DNA of 64,000 bases from Mycolicibacterium litorale (GTDB lineage Bacteria > Actinomycetota > Actinomycetes > Mycobacteriales > Mycobacteriaceae), in contig CP019882.1 of the NCBI GenBank assembly GCA_002007745.1, forward strand, positions 1,240,001 through 1,304,000, written 5' to 3'. The first letter of the stretch is position 1. Every line of letters begins with the position of its first letter. The notes below the pieces were generated by a model, which was given only the letters and a program-made list of their open reading frames with translations, did no database searches and was not told the DNA's origin. Below are positions 26,273 to 34,498 of this stretch, one piece after another. Position numbers and translations under genes: made by a program.

Positions 26273-27121
26273 GTGCGGGAGACCAGCAACCCGGTATTTC
26301 GTTCGCTGCCCAAGCAGCAGGGCGGATACGCAACATTCGGCACTGGTGTCGCCGGTGCCCAGCAGGTGGCCTACCAGACCGACCCCTACACCGCGCAGTA
26401 CCCGGCCCAGACCGGCGTCTCGCGGCCCATGACGATCGACGACGTCGTCACCAAGACCGGCATGACTCTCGGTGTGCTGTCCGTCGTCGCCGTCATCTCC
26501 TACTTCCTGGTGTCGGCCAACGTGGCGTTGGCCATGCCGTTCACCCTCGTAGGCGCGCTCGGTGGTCTGGCGCTGGTGCTCGTCGCGACGTTCGGCCGTA
26601 AGCAGGACAACCCCGCCATCGTGCTGAGCTATGCCGCGCTCGAGGGCCTCTTCGTCGGCGCGGTCTCGTTCGTGTTCGCCAACGTCGTCGTCTCCGGCGC
26701 CAACGCCGGTGTGATGATCAGCCAGGCGGTCTTGGGCACGATCGGCGTGTTCTTCGGCATGCTCGTGGTCTACAAGACCGGAGCCATCCGCGTCACCCCG
26801 AAGTTCACCCGAATGATCGTCGCGGGCATGGTCGGCGTGCTGGTGCTGATTCTCGGCAACTTCGTGCTGGCGATGTTCGGCGTCGGCGGCGGTGAGGGCC
26901 TCGGCCTGCGCAGCGGTGGCCCGGTGGCCATCCTGTTCTCGCTGTTCGTCATCGCGCTGGCCGCGTTCAGCTTCCTGATCGACTTCGACGCCGCCGACCA
27001 GATGATCCGCGCCGGTGCGCCGGAGAAGGCGGCGTGGGGCGTTGCCCTCGGCCTGACCGTCACGCTGGTCTGGCTGTACCTGGAGATCCTGCGGCTGCTG
27101 AGCTACTTCCAGAACGACTAG
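26273..27121 (+). CDS. Bax inhibitor-1/YccA family membrane protein (Rv1072-type)
   Basis: About 282 residues with a short cytoplasmic N-terminus (RETSNPVFRSLPKQQGGYATFG) and seven membrane segments, for example LGVLSVVAVISYFLVSANVALAMPFTLVGALGGLALVLVATFG and VAILFSLFVIALAAFSFLIDFDAADQMIRAGAPEKAAW, the last being the family signature. The GTG at 26273 follows GAGAGGA and gives MRETSNPVF. A strong terminator follows the stop by 12 bp, so it is monocistronic. Family members are implicated in membrane stress and calcium leak; role here unknown. Confidence 0.88.
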   Translation: MRETSNPVFRSLPKQQGGYATFGTGVAGAQQVAYQTDPYTAQYPAQTGVSRPMTIDDVVTKTGMTLGVLSVVAVISYFLVSANVALAMPFTLVGALGGLALVLVATFGRKQDNPAIVLSYAALEGLFVGAVSFVFANVVVSGANAGVMISQAVLGTIGVFFGMLVVYKTGAIRVTPKFTRMIVAGMVGVLVLILGNFVLAMFGVGGGEGLGLRSGGPVAILFSLFVIALAAFSFLIDFDAADQMIRAGAPEKAAWGVALGLTVTLVWLYLEILRLLSYFQND

Positions 27122-27132
27122 CTGCACCTCGC

Positions 27133-27163
27133 ACAAAGCCCCGGCCGATGGCCGGGGCTTTGT
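27133..27163 (+). terminator. Intrinsic terminator of the YccA-like gene
   Basis: Perfect 14-bp stem ACAAAGCCCCGGCC with a GAT loop, closing in GGCTTTGTCGTTT, 12 bp after the stop codon. Confidence 0.85.
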
Positions 27164-27174
27164 CGTTTCGTTGC

Positions 27175-27228
27175 GAGTTTGCGCACAGATCGCGATTCGT
27201 CCACAGATTGCGATCCAGACGCAGGCTC
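27175..27228. repeat. 54-bp degenerate palindromic element, left copy flanking the DUF559-type gene
   Basis: Starts GAGTTTGCGCACAGATCGC and ends GCGATCCAGACGCAGGCTC. It is the same length as, and aligns end to end with, the element at 28097-28150. The arms here pair only in part. It lies 30 bp upstream of the gene start. Confidence 0.65.
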
Positions 27229-27257
27229 GATCCGACTGGTCCGCCGATCGTGAGCAG

Positions 27258-28127
27258 GTGGATGGACCCTTCATCGGCAGCGAGGCGATCCGCGACGGCC
27301 TCGTTCGCAAACACCAGCTCCGCTCTCACTACACCGCGGTGTTCCCGGACGTCTACGTGCCAGAGGGACAAGTGCTCACTCTCGCCGGCCGGGCGAAGGC
27401 TGCGTGGTTGTGGTCGCACCGCAGCGGGATCCTGTTCGGACTCACCGCGGCCGGCTTGCACGGTGCGAAGTGGATCGGCGACGACCTGCCCGTCGAGCTG
27501 ATCTGGTCGAACGCGCGCCCGCCGGCAGGGCTGGTGACGCAGCAGATCGACCTCGCGGCTGGCGAACGAATGGTGTTGCGCGGCCTGCCGGTAACTACAC
27601 CGCTGCGCACCGCGTTCGATGTCGGCCGGCGGCCGCCGATGGGGTCGTCGGTCGCGCGGATGGATGCACTGCTGCGCGCAACGGGAATGTCGGTGGCCGA
27701 CGTCGAGGCGCTGGCCGCGCGGCACCGCGGAGCGCGCGGATTGCGGCAGCTGGCGGCGGTACTGGCACGCGTCGATCCCGGAGCGCAGTCACCGAAGGAG
27801 AGCTGGTTGCGGGTGTTGCTCGTCGAGGCCGGGCTACCGACCCCGCGCACACAGCTCCCGGTGCGCAGCTCCGACGGCTGGTCCACCTACTACCTCGACA
27901 TGGGGTGGGAAGACATCATGGTCGCAGTCGAGTACGACGGTGACCACCACCGCACAGACCGAGCGCAGTACGCCAGAGACGTGCATCGACTGGAGGACCT
28001 GGCGCGGCTCGGCTGGATCGTCATCCGGGTGCTCGCGGGTGATACCGCGGACCATATCCTGCGGCGCGTGCGCGACGCCGTGGCGAGGCGTACACCGAGT
28101 CTGCGTACAGATCGCTTTGGGACGTGA
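27258..28127 (+). CDS. DUF559-type protein with Vsr/endonuclease-like C-terminus (Rv1073-type)
   Basis: About 289 residues. The N-terminal half resembles AbiEi-like regulators (DGLVRKHQLRSHYTAVFPDVYVPEG, WSHRSGILFGLTAAGLHGAKW, GLPVTTPLRTAFDVGRR). The C-terminal third has a very-short-patch-repair/PD-(D/E)XK-like core: DMGWEDIMVAVEYDGDHHRTDRAQYARDVHRLEDLARLGWIVIRVL, with Asp and Glu residues set as in such nucleases. Start GTG 27258 gives MDGPFIGSEAIRDG. The last ten codons lie inside the right-hand palindrome. Nuclease activity is inferred from fold similarity; catalysis is unproven for the family. Confidence 0.75.
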   Translation: MDGPFIGSEAIRDGLVRKHQLRSHYTAVFPDVYVPEGQVLTLAGRAKAAWLWSHRSGILFGLTAAGLHGAKWIGDDLPVELIWSNARPPAGLVTQQIDLAAGERMVLRGLPVTTPLRTAFDVGRRPPMGSSVARMDALLRATGMSVADVEALAARHRGARGLRQLAAVLARVDPGAQSPKESWLRVLLVEAGLPTPRTQLPVRSSDGWSTYYLDMGWEDIMVAVEYDGDHHRTDRAQYARDVHRLEDLARLGWIVIRVLAGDTADHILRRVRDAVARRTPSLRTDRFGT

Positions 28128-28150
28128 ATTCGCGATCTGTACGCAGACTC
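28097..28150. repeat. 54-bp palindromic element, right copy flanking the DUF559-type gene
   Basis: Perfect 19-bp inverted arms: GAGTCTGCGTACAGATCGC (28097-28115) and its reverse complement at 28132-28150, with a 16-nt loop holding the stop codon of the upstream gene. It shares length, ends and most arm positions with 27175-27228. No T-tract follows, so it is not a standard terminator, though it lies between convergent genes. Confidence 0.8.
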
Positions 28151-28157
28151 GACGGAA

Positions 28158-29375
28158 CTAGCTCAGGCGCTCGATCACCATGGCCATGCCCTGGCCACCG
28201 CCGACACACATCGTCTCGACGCCGAACGTCTTGTCGTGGGTCTGCAGGTTGTTCAGCAGCGTCGCAGTGATCCGGGCACCCGTCATGCCGAACGGATGGC
28301 CCAGCGCGATCGCGCCACCGGACACGTTCAGCTTGTCCTCGTCCATCCCGAGGGCGCGGGCCGAGCCCAGCACCTGCACGGCGAACGCCTCGTTGATCTC
28401 GTAGAGGTCGATGTCGGAGATCGACATCTTGGCCTGCGCCAGAGCCTTCTTCACGGCCTCGATCGGGCCGAGGCCCATGATCTCCGGCGACAGTCCCGAC
28501 ACCCCGGTCGACACGATGCGGGCCAGCGGAGTCAGTCCAAGCTCCTTGGCCTTGGTGTCGGAGACGATCACCAGCGCGGCCGCACCGTCGTTCAGCGGGC
28601 AGGCGTTACCGGCGGTGATCGTGCCGTTCGGCCGGAACACCGGCTTGAGCTGGCTGATCTTCTCGTAGGTGGTCCCGGCCCGGGGGCCGTCATCGGTGCT
28701 CACCACGGTGCCGTCGGGCAGCGTCACCGGCACGATCTCACGCTCGAAGAAGCCACTCTTGATGGCCTCTTCGGCACGGTTCTGCGACCGCACACCCCAG
28801 TGGTCCTGGTCTTCCCGGCTGATCCCGGTGAACAGGGCGACGTTCTCGGCGGTCTGCCCCATCGCGATGTACACATCCGGCAGTACGCCGTCCTCGCGCG
28901 GATCGTGCCACTCCTCGGCTCCGGCGGACGCCTGCTCGGAACGTGCCTGGGCATCGCTGAACATCGGGTTCTTGGTGTCCGGCCAGCCGTCGGCATTGCC
29001 CTTGCCGAACCGGGACACCGTCTCCACGCCGGCGGAGATGAATGCGTGGCCCTCGCCGGCCTTGATCGCGTGGAAGGCCATCCGGGTGGTCTGCAGCGAC
29101 GACGAGCAGTACCGGTTCACCGTGGTGCCGGGCAGGAAGTCGTACCCGAGCTCGACGGCGACGGTGCGGCCGATGTTGAAGCCGGACTCACCACCGGGCT
29201 GCCCACAGCCCATGATCAGATCATCGATCTCGCGGGGGTCCAGGCCGGGCACCTTGTCCAGCGCGGCCCGCACCATCTGGGCGGCGAGATCGTCCGGGCG
29301 AATGTCGACCAACGAGCCCTTCATGGCGCGACCGATCGGCGAGCGGGCAGTGGAAACGATGACAGCTTCAGGCAT
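28158..29375 (-). CDS. fadA3: Acetyl-CoA acetyltransferase / beta-ketothiolase
   Basis: Thiolase that cleaves 3-ketoacyl-CoA at the end of beta-oxidation. 405 residues. Nucleophile Cys in NRYCSSSLQTTRMAFHAI near residue 92; NEAFAVQVLGSARALG; NVSGGAIALGHPFGMTGARI with the catalytic His; and the second Cys in ETMCVGGGQGMAMVIE. AGGAG precedes ATG 29375; a longer frame to 29402 lacks support. Same neighbour order as Rv1074c. Convergent with the DUF559-type gene. Confidence 0.93.
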   Translation of the reverse strand: MPEAVIVSTARSPIGRAMKGSLVDIRPDDLAAQMVRAALDKVPGLDPREIDDLIMGCGQPGGESGFNIGRTVAVELGYDFLPGTTVNRYCSSSLQTTRMAFHAIKAGEGHAFISAGVETVSRFGKGNADGWPDTKNPMFSDAQARSEQASAGAEEWHDPREDGVLPDVYIAMGQTAENVALFTGISREDQDHWGVRSQNRAEEAIKSGFFEREIVPVTLPDGTVVSTDDGPRAGTTYEKISQLKPVFRPNGTITAGNACPLNDGAAALVIVSDTKAKELGLTPLARIVSTGVSGLSPEIMGLGPIEAVKKALAQAKMSISDIDLYEINEAFAVQVLGSARALGMDEDKLNVSGGAIALGHPFGMTGARITATLLNNLQTHDKTFGVETMCVGGGQGMAMVIERLS

Positions 29376-29423
29376 GGATGCTCCTAGTTTGTGCATGGTC
29401 AAGCGGCAGCGATTCCCACGAAC

Positions 29424-30389
29424 CTAACTCGCGGTCACCACGATCGGTGCGGGCACCCCGGTCGTCTTCCTGCGCAGCAGCCTGGTGAGCGGGCCGAGCC
29501 GGTCGGTCAGGGCCATGCCCTCCGAGCGGGTCGCCCACGGCAAGTCGGGCACCGTCGCCCCGGTCCATTCGCCGAGCGCGTGACACAGCGCGGGCAGTAA
29601 TTGGTTGGCCGCCAACGCATATCCCGCCGCGGATGGGTGGTAACCGTCCTCGGAGAACATCAGTTCGGGGGTCTGCAGGAAATTGGGCGACAGCAGATCG
29701 GCCAGCGGAACGGGAACACCGCCCGCGGTGCGAACGGCGGCGGCCTGCGCGCGGGCCAGGCGCAACCCGCGCGACCGGGTCGCCCAGCGCAGCGGCTGCG
29801 GGATGGCGGTGATGACACCGAAATCGGGGCAGGTGCCGACGACCACCACCGCGCCGGAGGCGCGCAGCCGCTGCACCGCCGCGCCGAGCCGGCGCGCCGA
29901 CGGGCCCAGCCCGTTGAGCGCGGTGATGTCGTTGGCGCCGATCATGATGACCGCCGCATCGGGCGGGGGACCGGCGACGAACATCGCGTCGACCTGACCG
30001 GACAGCCCCTTGGACGTTGCACCCACGATCGCCTTGGTCGACAGCCGGATCAGCTTGCCGGATTCCTCAGCCAGACCGCGCGCGATCAGCACACCCGGTA
30101 CCTCGTCGCCGCTGCGGCAGCCGTACCCGGTGGCCGTGGAGTCGCCGAAGACCATGAGATGCAGGTCGAACGGCACGCCGCGCTCCCAGCGCCGCACCGG
30201 ACCGCCGCCGGGGGCGTAGACGCCGTCGGCGCGCGGCGGGATGTCCCAGGACTTCGGGATCACGCTGCGCGCCTGATCGGCTTGTTCACTTAGCAAACTG
30301 CGTACACCCAGCACGGCGGTACCGGTGGAAGCCACAACCCCTGCCACCGCCAGCGCCGTCGTCGACCGGCGCGGTGCGCGTATGCCCAC
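29424..30389 (-). CDS. SGNH/GDSL hydrolase, exported (Rv1075c-type)
   Basis: 321 residues starting with a GTG at 30389. N-terminal signal/anchor (TTALAVAGVVASTGTAVLGVRSLL). Hydrolase blocks: LMVFGDSTATGYGC (block I, catalytic Ser), VGATSKGLSGQ, VIMIGANDITAL (block III Asn) and EDGYHPSAAGYALAANQLL (block V, Asp and His), so all catalytic residues are present. Presumed esterase/acyl hydrolase at the envelope. A 190-bp gap to lipU upstream contains dyad sequences. Confidence 0.88.
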   Translation of the reverse strand: MGIRAPRRSTTALAVAGVVASTGTAVLGVRSLLSEQADQARSVIPKSWDIPPRADGVYAPGGGPVRRWERGVPFDLHLMVFGDSTATGYGCRSGDEVPGVLIARGLAEESGKLIRLSTKAIVGATSKGLSGQVDAMFVAGPPPDAAVIMIGANDITALNGLGPSARRLGAAVQRLRASGAVVVVGTCPDFGVITAIPQPLRWATRSRGLRLARAQAAAVRTAGGVPVPLADLLSPNFLQTPELMFSEDGYHPSAAGYALAANQLLPALCHALGEWTGATVPDLPWATRSEGMALTDRLGPLTRLLRRKTTGVPAPIVVTAS

Positions 30390-30457
30390 GACACCATGTT
30401 ATGTGCTGCTAGCGCGGGAATCCGGTCGTGACGGTGGACCCGCGATTACAGACAGGT

Positions 30458-30504
30458 ATCAGATCCGGTAAGAAATCTGATCGTTAGTTGTTATACGTAT
30501 TACA
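30458..30504. promoter_or_regulatory. Two dyads in the SGNH hydrolase/lipU divergent promoter region
   Basis: First, ATCAGAT-N10-ATCTGAT (30458-30481), a perfect 7-bp inverted repeat. Second, TGTTATACGTATTACA (30489-30504), palindromic except at one position pair. The region is AT-rich against the surrounding GC-rich DNA, as expected for a promoter. Regulator unknown. Confidence 0.5.
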
Positions 30505-30579
30505 GCTGTCAAGCTAAGTCACCGGGGTTCGCCAGATGGCCCGGGACACGGATCTACAGCGACGTAGGGAGTGTTGACG

Positions 30580-31638
30580 ATGACCGCACCCAGTAAGGTC
30601 CGGGCCTCGGCCCCTCAACGTGTCCACGCCACCGGAGCCGGCGGGCACCATACGCGCCGGTACCCGGTCAGCGACGGCGCCCCCGTCGAGGTCGTCGAGA
30701 GCGGCCCGAGCATCGCGGCGCGACTGGTCTCGGCCGGCACCCGCATCACCATGTGGCCGACCCTGGCCGTGCTCAGCCACGTGCCGCACTGGCCGTGGCC
30801 GTTCGGTCTGGTCGACTTCGTCGCCCGCGCGCTGCTGCCCACCCCGGGCACGGTGCGGGCCACCGTGGGACTGCCCAACGCCTCGGCGCAACTGGTGCGT
30901 GCCCCGGGCGTGTTGCCTGCCGACGGCAGCCGGCGCGTCGTGCTGTACATGCACGGCGGGGCGTTCCTGACCTGCGGCGTCAATTCGCACAGCCGTATCT
31001 CCATTGCGCTGTCGAAGTTCGCCGATTCCCCGGTGCTGGTAGTCGACTACCGGCTGATCCCCAAGCACACCATCGGCAACGCCGTCGACGACTGCTACGA
31101 CGCCTATCAGTGGCTGCGGACACGCGGGTACGAACCCGACCAGATCGTGCTGGCCGGCGACTCCGCGGGTGGTTACCTGGCGCTGACCCTGGCCCAGCGA
31201 TTGCAGGCGCTCGGCGAGGAGCCCGCCGCGCTGGTGGCCATCTCGCCGCTGCTGCAACTCGACCACGAGCAGAAACTTCAACACCCCAACGCACACACCG
31301 ATGCGATGTTCCCGCCCAAGGCCTTTGACGCATTAGTGGCCTTGGTCGCGCGGGCGGCCGCGAAGAACATCGTCGACGGTGAGCCGGAGGGGGTCTACGA
31401 GCCGCTCGAGCACATCGAGCCCGGCCTACCCCGCACCCTGATCCACGTCTCGGGCTCGGAGGTGCTGCTGCACGACGCCCGACTGGCCGCACGCCGGCTC
31501 GCCGCTGCCGGGGTACCCACCGAGGTTCGGGTGTGGCCGGGGCAGATCCACGACTTCCAACTCGCCGCGCCCATCGTGCCCGAAGCCACCCGGTCACTGC
31601 GTCAGATCGGCGAGTACATCCGCGAAGCCACCGGCTGA
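30580..31638 (+). CDS. lipU: Alpha/beta-hydrolase esterase LipU (hormone-sensitive lipase family)
   Basis: 352 residues. The HGG oxyanion motif in VVLYMHGGAFLTCGVNSHSRI, nucleophile Ser in IVLAGDSAGGYLALTLAQRL, catalytic Asp region HVSGSEVLLHDARLAARRL and His in GQIHDFQLAAPIVPEA complete the triad, typical of class IV lipases. ATG 30580 follows GTAGGGAG. Located next to the cbs gene as in M. tuberculosis Rv1076-Rv1077. Hydrolyses short- to medium-chain esters by family knowledge. Confidence 0.9.
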   Translation: MTAPSKVRASAPQRVHATGAGGHHTRRYPVSDGAPVEVVESGPSIAARLVSAGTRITMWPTLAVLSHVPHWPWPFGLVDFVARALLPTPGTVRATVGLPNASAQLVRAPGVLPADGSRRVVLYMHGGAFLTCGVNSHSRISIALSKFADSPVLVVDYRLIPKHTIGNAVDDCYDAYQWLRTRGYEPDQIVLAGDSAGGYLALTLAQRLQALGEEPAALVAISPLLQLDHEQKLQHPNAHTDAMFPPKAFDALVALVARAAAKNIVDGEPEGVYEPLEHIEPGLPRTLIHVSGSEVLLHDARLAARRLAAAGVPTEVRVWPGQIHDFQLAAPIVPEATRSLRQIGEYIREATG

Positions 31639-31681
31639 CACCGGCCGACGAGGGCCGCGAGCGGCCTGACACCATGTAGGC

Positions 31682-33075
31682 ATGCGAATCGCGTCGCACA
31701 TCAGCGAGCTGATCGGTAACACCCCGCTGGTCCAATTGAACTCCGTCGTCCCCGAGGGCGCGGGAGTGGTTGCGGCCAAGATCGAGTACATCAACCCCGG
31801 CGGCAGCGCCAAGGACCGCATCGCGGTCAAGATGATCGACGCCGCCGAAGCCAGTGGCGAGCTGCGGCCCGGCGGCACGATCGTCGAGCCCACCTCCGGC
31901 AACACCGGCGTCGGCCTGGCCTTGGTGGCTCAGCGGCGCGGCTACAAATGCGTCTTCGTCTGCCCGGACAAAGTCAGCGAGGACAAGCAGAACGTGCTGC
32001 GCGCCTACGGCGCCGAGGTCGTCGTCTGCCCGACCGCCGTCCCGCCCGACCATCCGGACAGCTATTACAGCGTCTCCAACCGGCTGGTCACCGAGATCGA
32101 CGGTGCCTGGAAGCCCGACCAGTACTCCAACCCGATGGGGCCGGCCAGCCACTACGAGACGACCGGCCCGGAGATCTGGGCCGACACCGACGGCAAGGTG
32201 ACGCACTTCGTCGCCGGGGTCGGCACCGGCGGAACCATCACCGGTGCGGGCCGCTACCTCAAAGAGGTGTCCGGTGGGAAGGTCAAGATCATCGGCGCCG
32301 ACCCGGAAGGCTCCGTCTACTCCGGCGGCACCGGCCGGCCCTACCTGGTCGAAGGCGTCGGGGAGGACTTCTGGCCGTCGGCCTACGACCCGTCGGTGCC
32401 CGACGAGATCATCGCCGTCTCCGACGCCGACTCCTTCGACATGACCCGCCGGCTGGCGCGCGAAGAGGCCCTACTGGTTGGCGGCTCGTGCGGGATGGCG
32501 ACAGTCGCCGCACTGAAGGTGGCCCAGGAAGCCGGCCCCGGCTCGCTGGTCGTGGTGCTGCTGCCGGACGGCGGCCGCGGCTACATGTCCAAGATCTTCA
32601 ACGACGCCTGGATGTCGTCCTACGGCTTCCTGCGCACCCGCCTGGACGGCACGATGGCAGAACCGACCGTCGGCGACGTGCTGCGCGGCAAGTCGGGCGC
32701 GCTGCCCGACCTGGTGCACACCCACCCGTCGGAGACCGTGCGCGACGCCATCGGGATCCTGCGCGAGTACGGGGTGTCCCAGATGCCGGTTGTCGGTGCG
32801 GAACCGCCGGTGATGGCCGGTGAGGTCGCCGGCAGCGTGTCCGAGCGCGAACTGCTCTCCGCGGTCTTCGAGGGGCGGGCCAAACTGGCCGACGCGGTGT
32901 CCCTGCACATGAGTCCCGCGCTGCCGCTGATCGGGGCGGGGAGTTGGTCAGCGCCGCGGCCAAAGCACTGCGCGACTGGGATGCGGTGATGGTGGTCGAA
33001 GAGGGCAAGCCGGTCGGCGTCATCACCCGTCACGACCTGCTCGGATTCCTGTCCGACGGAAGCCGTCGACGCTGA
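31682..33075 (+). pseudogene. cbs: Cystathionine beta-synthase, frameshifted near the C-terminus (probable sequence error)
   Basis: PLP enzyme joining serine and homocysteine into cystathionine. PLP lysine in YINPGGSAKDRIAVKM; EPTSGNTGVGLAL; phosphate loop VAGVGTGGTITGAGRYLKE; GGSCGMATVAAL. The C-terminus has a pair of CBS domains (GKSGALPDLVHTHPSETVRDAIGILREYGVSQMPV). The frame breaks in a run of four G (32938-32941) inside the second CBS domain; a fifth G continues GAGELVSAAAKALRDWDAVMVVEEGKPVGVITRHDLLGFL and yields 464 residues, the length I recall for Rv1077. The catalytic domain is intact, so even if real the lesion would mainly hit regulation. Confidence 0.88.
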
Positions 33076-33174
33076 CGGCGAAGATTCGGCATTGGCACGT
33101 TCCGCAGCTCCTTCTCAGGTACATTTAGGCCGCTTCAGCTCGGGTGAACACCCTCAGCAGCAGTGGAAGGCGAC

Positions 33175-33771
33175 ATGACTGAACAACCCCCGGGGCCGCC
33201 GCCCGGCAATTACCCGCCACCGCCGCCCGGCAATTACCCGCCACCGCCGCCCGGCAATTACCCGCCACCGCCGCCCGGTCAGCCCATCGCTGCGTTGCCG
33301 CAGACCGCCTACACGTCGTGGTTCACCCGCGTGGTCGCCTGGGTCATCGACTACCTGCCGTACCTGGTCATCGTCGGCATCGGCTACGGCATCGAGGCCG
33401 CCACGCAGGAAACCGCGTGTGTCACAGACAGTTCCGAATACGAACTCGGCGAATTCTGCGCCACCGGAAACTCCACTCTCGGAGTGGTGGCCTTCAGCCT
33501 CTGCCTGCTGATCGGGCTGGCCTACCTGTTGTGGAACTACGGCTACCGGCAGGGCACCACCGGCTCGAGCATCGGCAAGTCGATCATGAAGTTCAAGGTG
33601 GTCAGCGAGAAGACCGGTCAGCCGATCGGATTCGGGCTCTCCATCGTGCGCCAGTTGGCCCACATCATCGACGGCATCATCTGCTACATCGGCTACCTGT
33701 TCCCGCTGTGGGACGCCAAGCGGCAGACTTTGGCTGACAAGATCATGACGACGGTCTGTTTGCCGCTCTAG
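33175..33771 (+). CDS. pra: Proline-rich RDD-family membrane protein (Pra-like), copy 1
   Basis: 198 residues. Cytoplasmic N-terminus of three GNYPPPPP octads, then an RDD domain: FTRVVAWVIDYLPYLVIVGIGYGIE, LGVVAFSLCLLIGLAYLLWNYGYRQG, GSSIGKSIMKFKVVSEKTGQPIGFGLSIVRQLAHIIDGIICYIGYLFPLWDAKRQTLADKIM. ATG 33175 follows GGAAGG. Homologue of the proline-rich antigen Rv1078. The second copy starts 16 bp after its stop. Function unknown; RDD proteins may handle ions. Confidence 0.88.
   Translation: MTEQPPGPPPGNYPPPPPGNYPPPPPGNYPPPPPGQPIAALPQTAYTSWFTRVVAWVIDYLPYLVIVGIGYGIEAATQETACVTDSSEYELGEFCATGNSTLGVVAFSLCLLIGLAYLLWNYGYRQGTTGSSIGKSIMKFKVVSEKTGQPIGFGLSIVRQLAHIIDGIICYIGYLFPLWDAKRQTLADKIMTTVCLPL
33205..33276 (+). 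repeat. In-frame 24-bp tandem repeat in pra copy 1
   Basis: Three near-identical 24-bp units encode GNYPPPPP octads (residues 11-34). Prone to slippage and to recombination with the related array in the next gene. Confidence 0.85.
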
Positions 33772-33787
33772 AAGAAGGGCTCGACGA

Positions 33788-34471
33788 ATGACTCAGCCGC
33801 CTCCCGGGGATTACCCGCCGCCGCCGCCCGGCAATTATCCGCCGCCGCCGCCCGGCAATTATCCGCCGCCGCCTCCGGGCAGTTATCCGCCGCCGCCTCC
33901 GGGCAGTTATCCGCCGCCGCCGCCCGGTAACTACCCTCCGCCTCCGCCGGGCAATTACGCGCCGCCGCCGCCGGGCGGGGGACCGTTCGTCGGTCTGCCC
34001 AAGGATGCCTACACCCCGTGGATCAAGCGGGTCGGTGCGTGGGTGATCGACGCGATCCCGGTTGCGATCCTCTCCGGCGTCGGCCAGGGGCTGATGTATG
34101 CGACCGGCGAGAACAACTGCACGTCCAACAGCACCGACAACAGCTACGGCGTCTACTGCACGTCGCAGCCGTCGACGCTGGGGCTGCTGCTGTCGTTCGT
34201 GTTCGGGCTGGCCGCACTGGCGTTCGCGGTGTGGAATTACGGCTACCGGCAGGGCACCACCGGATCGAGCATCGGCAAGTCGGTGCTCAAGTTCAAGGTG
34301 ATCAGCGAGAAGACCGGTCAGCCGATCGGATTCGGGCTGTCGATCGTGCGCCAGCTGGCCCACATCATCGACGGCGTCATCTGCTACATCGGCTACCTGT
34401 TCCCGTTGTGGGATGCCAAACGGCAGACGCTGGCGGACAAGATCATGACGACGGTCTGCGTGCCGCTCTGA
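33788..34471 (+). CDS. Proline-rich RDD-family membrane protein (Pra-like), copy 2
   Basis: 227 residues, a tandem paralogue of the preceding gene with a longer array of seven octads (GDY/GNY/GSY/GNYA followed by prolines). The RDD region is nearly the same: over the last 78 residues only about five conservative changes (I/V, M/L) are seen, while the segment between the first membrane span and the second differs strongly (GQGLMYATGENNCTSNSTDNSYGVYCTSQP). That contrast suggests recent duplication or gene conversion of the C-terminal half. Confidence 0.87.
   Translation: MTQPPPGDYPPPPPGNYPPPPPGNYPPPPPGSYPPPPPGSYPPPPPGNYPPPPPGNYAPPPPGGGPFVGLPKDAYTPWIKRVGAWVIDAIPVAILSGVGQGLMYATGENNCTSNSTDNSYGVYCTSQPSTLGLLLSFVFGLAALAFAVWNYGYRQGTTGSSIGKSVLKFKVISEKTGQPIGFGLSIVRQLAHIIDGVICYIGYLFPLWDAKRQTLADKIMTTVCVPL
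33806..33973 (+). repeat. In-frame 24-bp tandem repeat in pra copy 2
   Basis: Seven 24-bp units encode octads of Gly-Asn/Ser/Asp-Tyr plus five prolines (residues 7-62). Codon use drifts between units (ccgccgccgcccggc, ccgccgcctccgggc). Confidence 0.85.
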
Positions 34472-34484
34472 GCTGACCGGCCGA

Positions 34485-34490
34485 TAGGCT
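34485..34490 (+). promoter_or_regulatory. -10 hexamer for a leaderless metB mRNA
   Basis: TAGGCT lies 8 nt before the ATG at 34499 with no ribosome-binding site between. Confidence 0.45.
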
Positions 34491-34498
34491 CGCCCTTG

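Noticed and set aside
28097..28150. Perfect palindrome as an ordinary intrinsic terminator
   Set aside because: No T-run follows on either strand, and a same-length degenerate copy lies on the other side of the gene, so a repeat element explains it better; a terminator role is not excluded.
33205..33973. Regularly spaced repeats that might suggest a CRISPR array
   Set aside because: They are contiguous 24-bp in-frame units coding proline-rich octads, without spacers.
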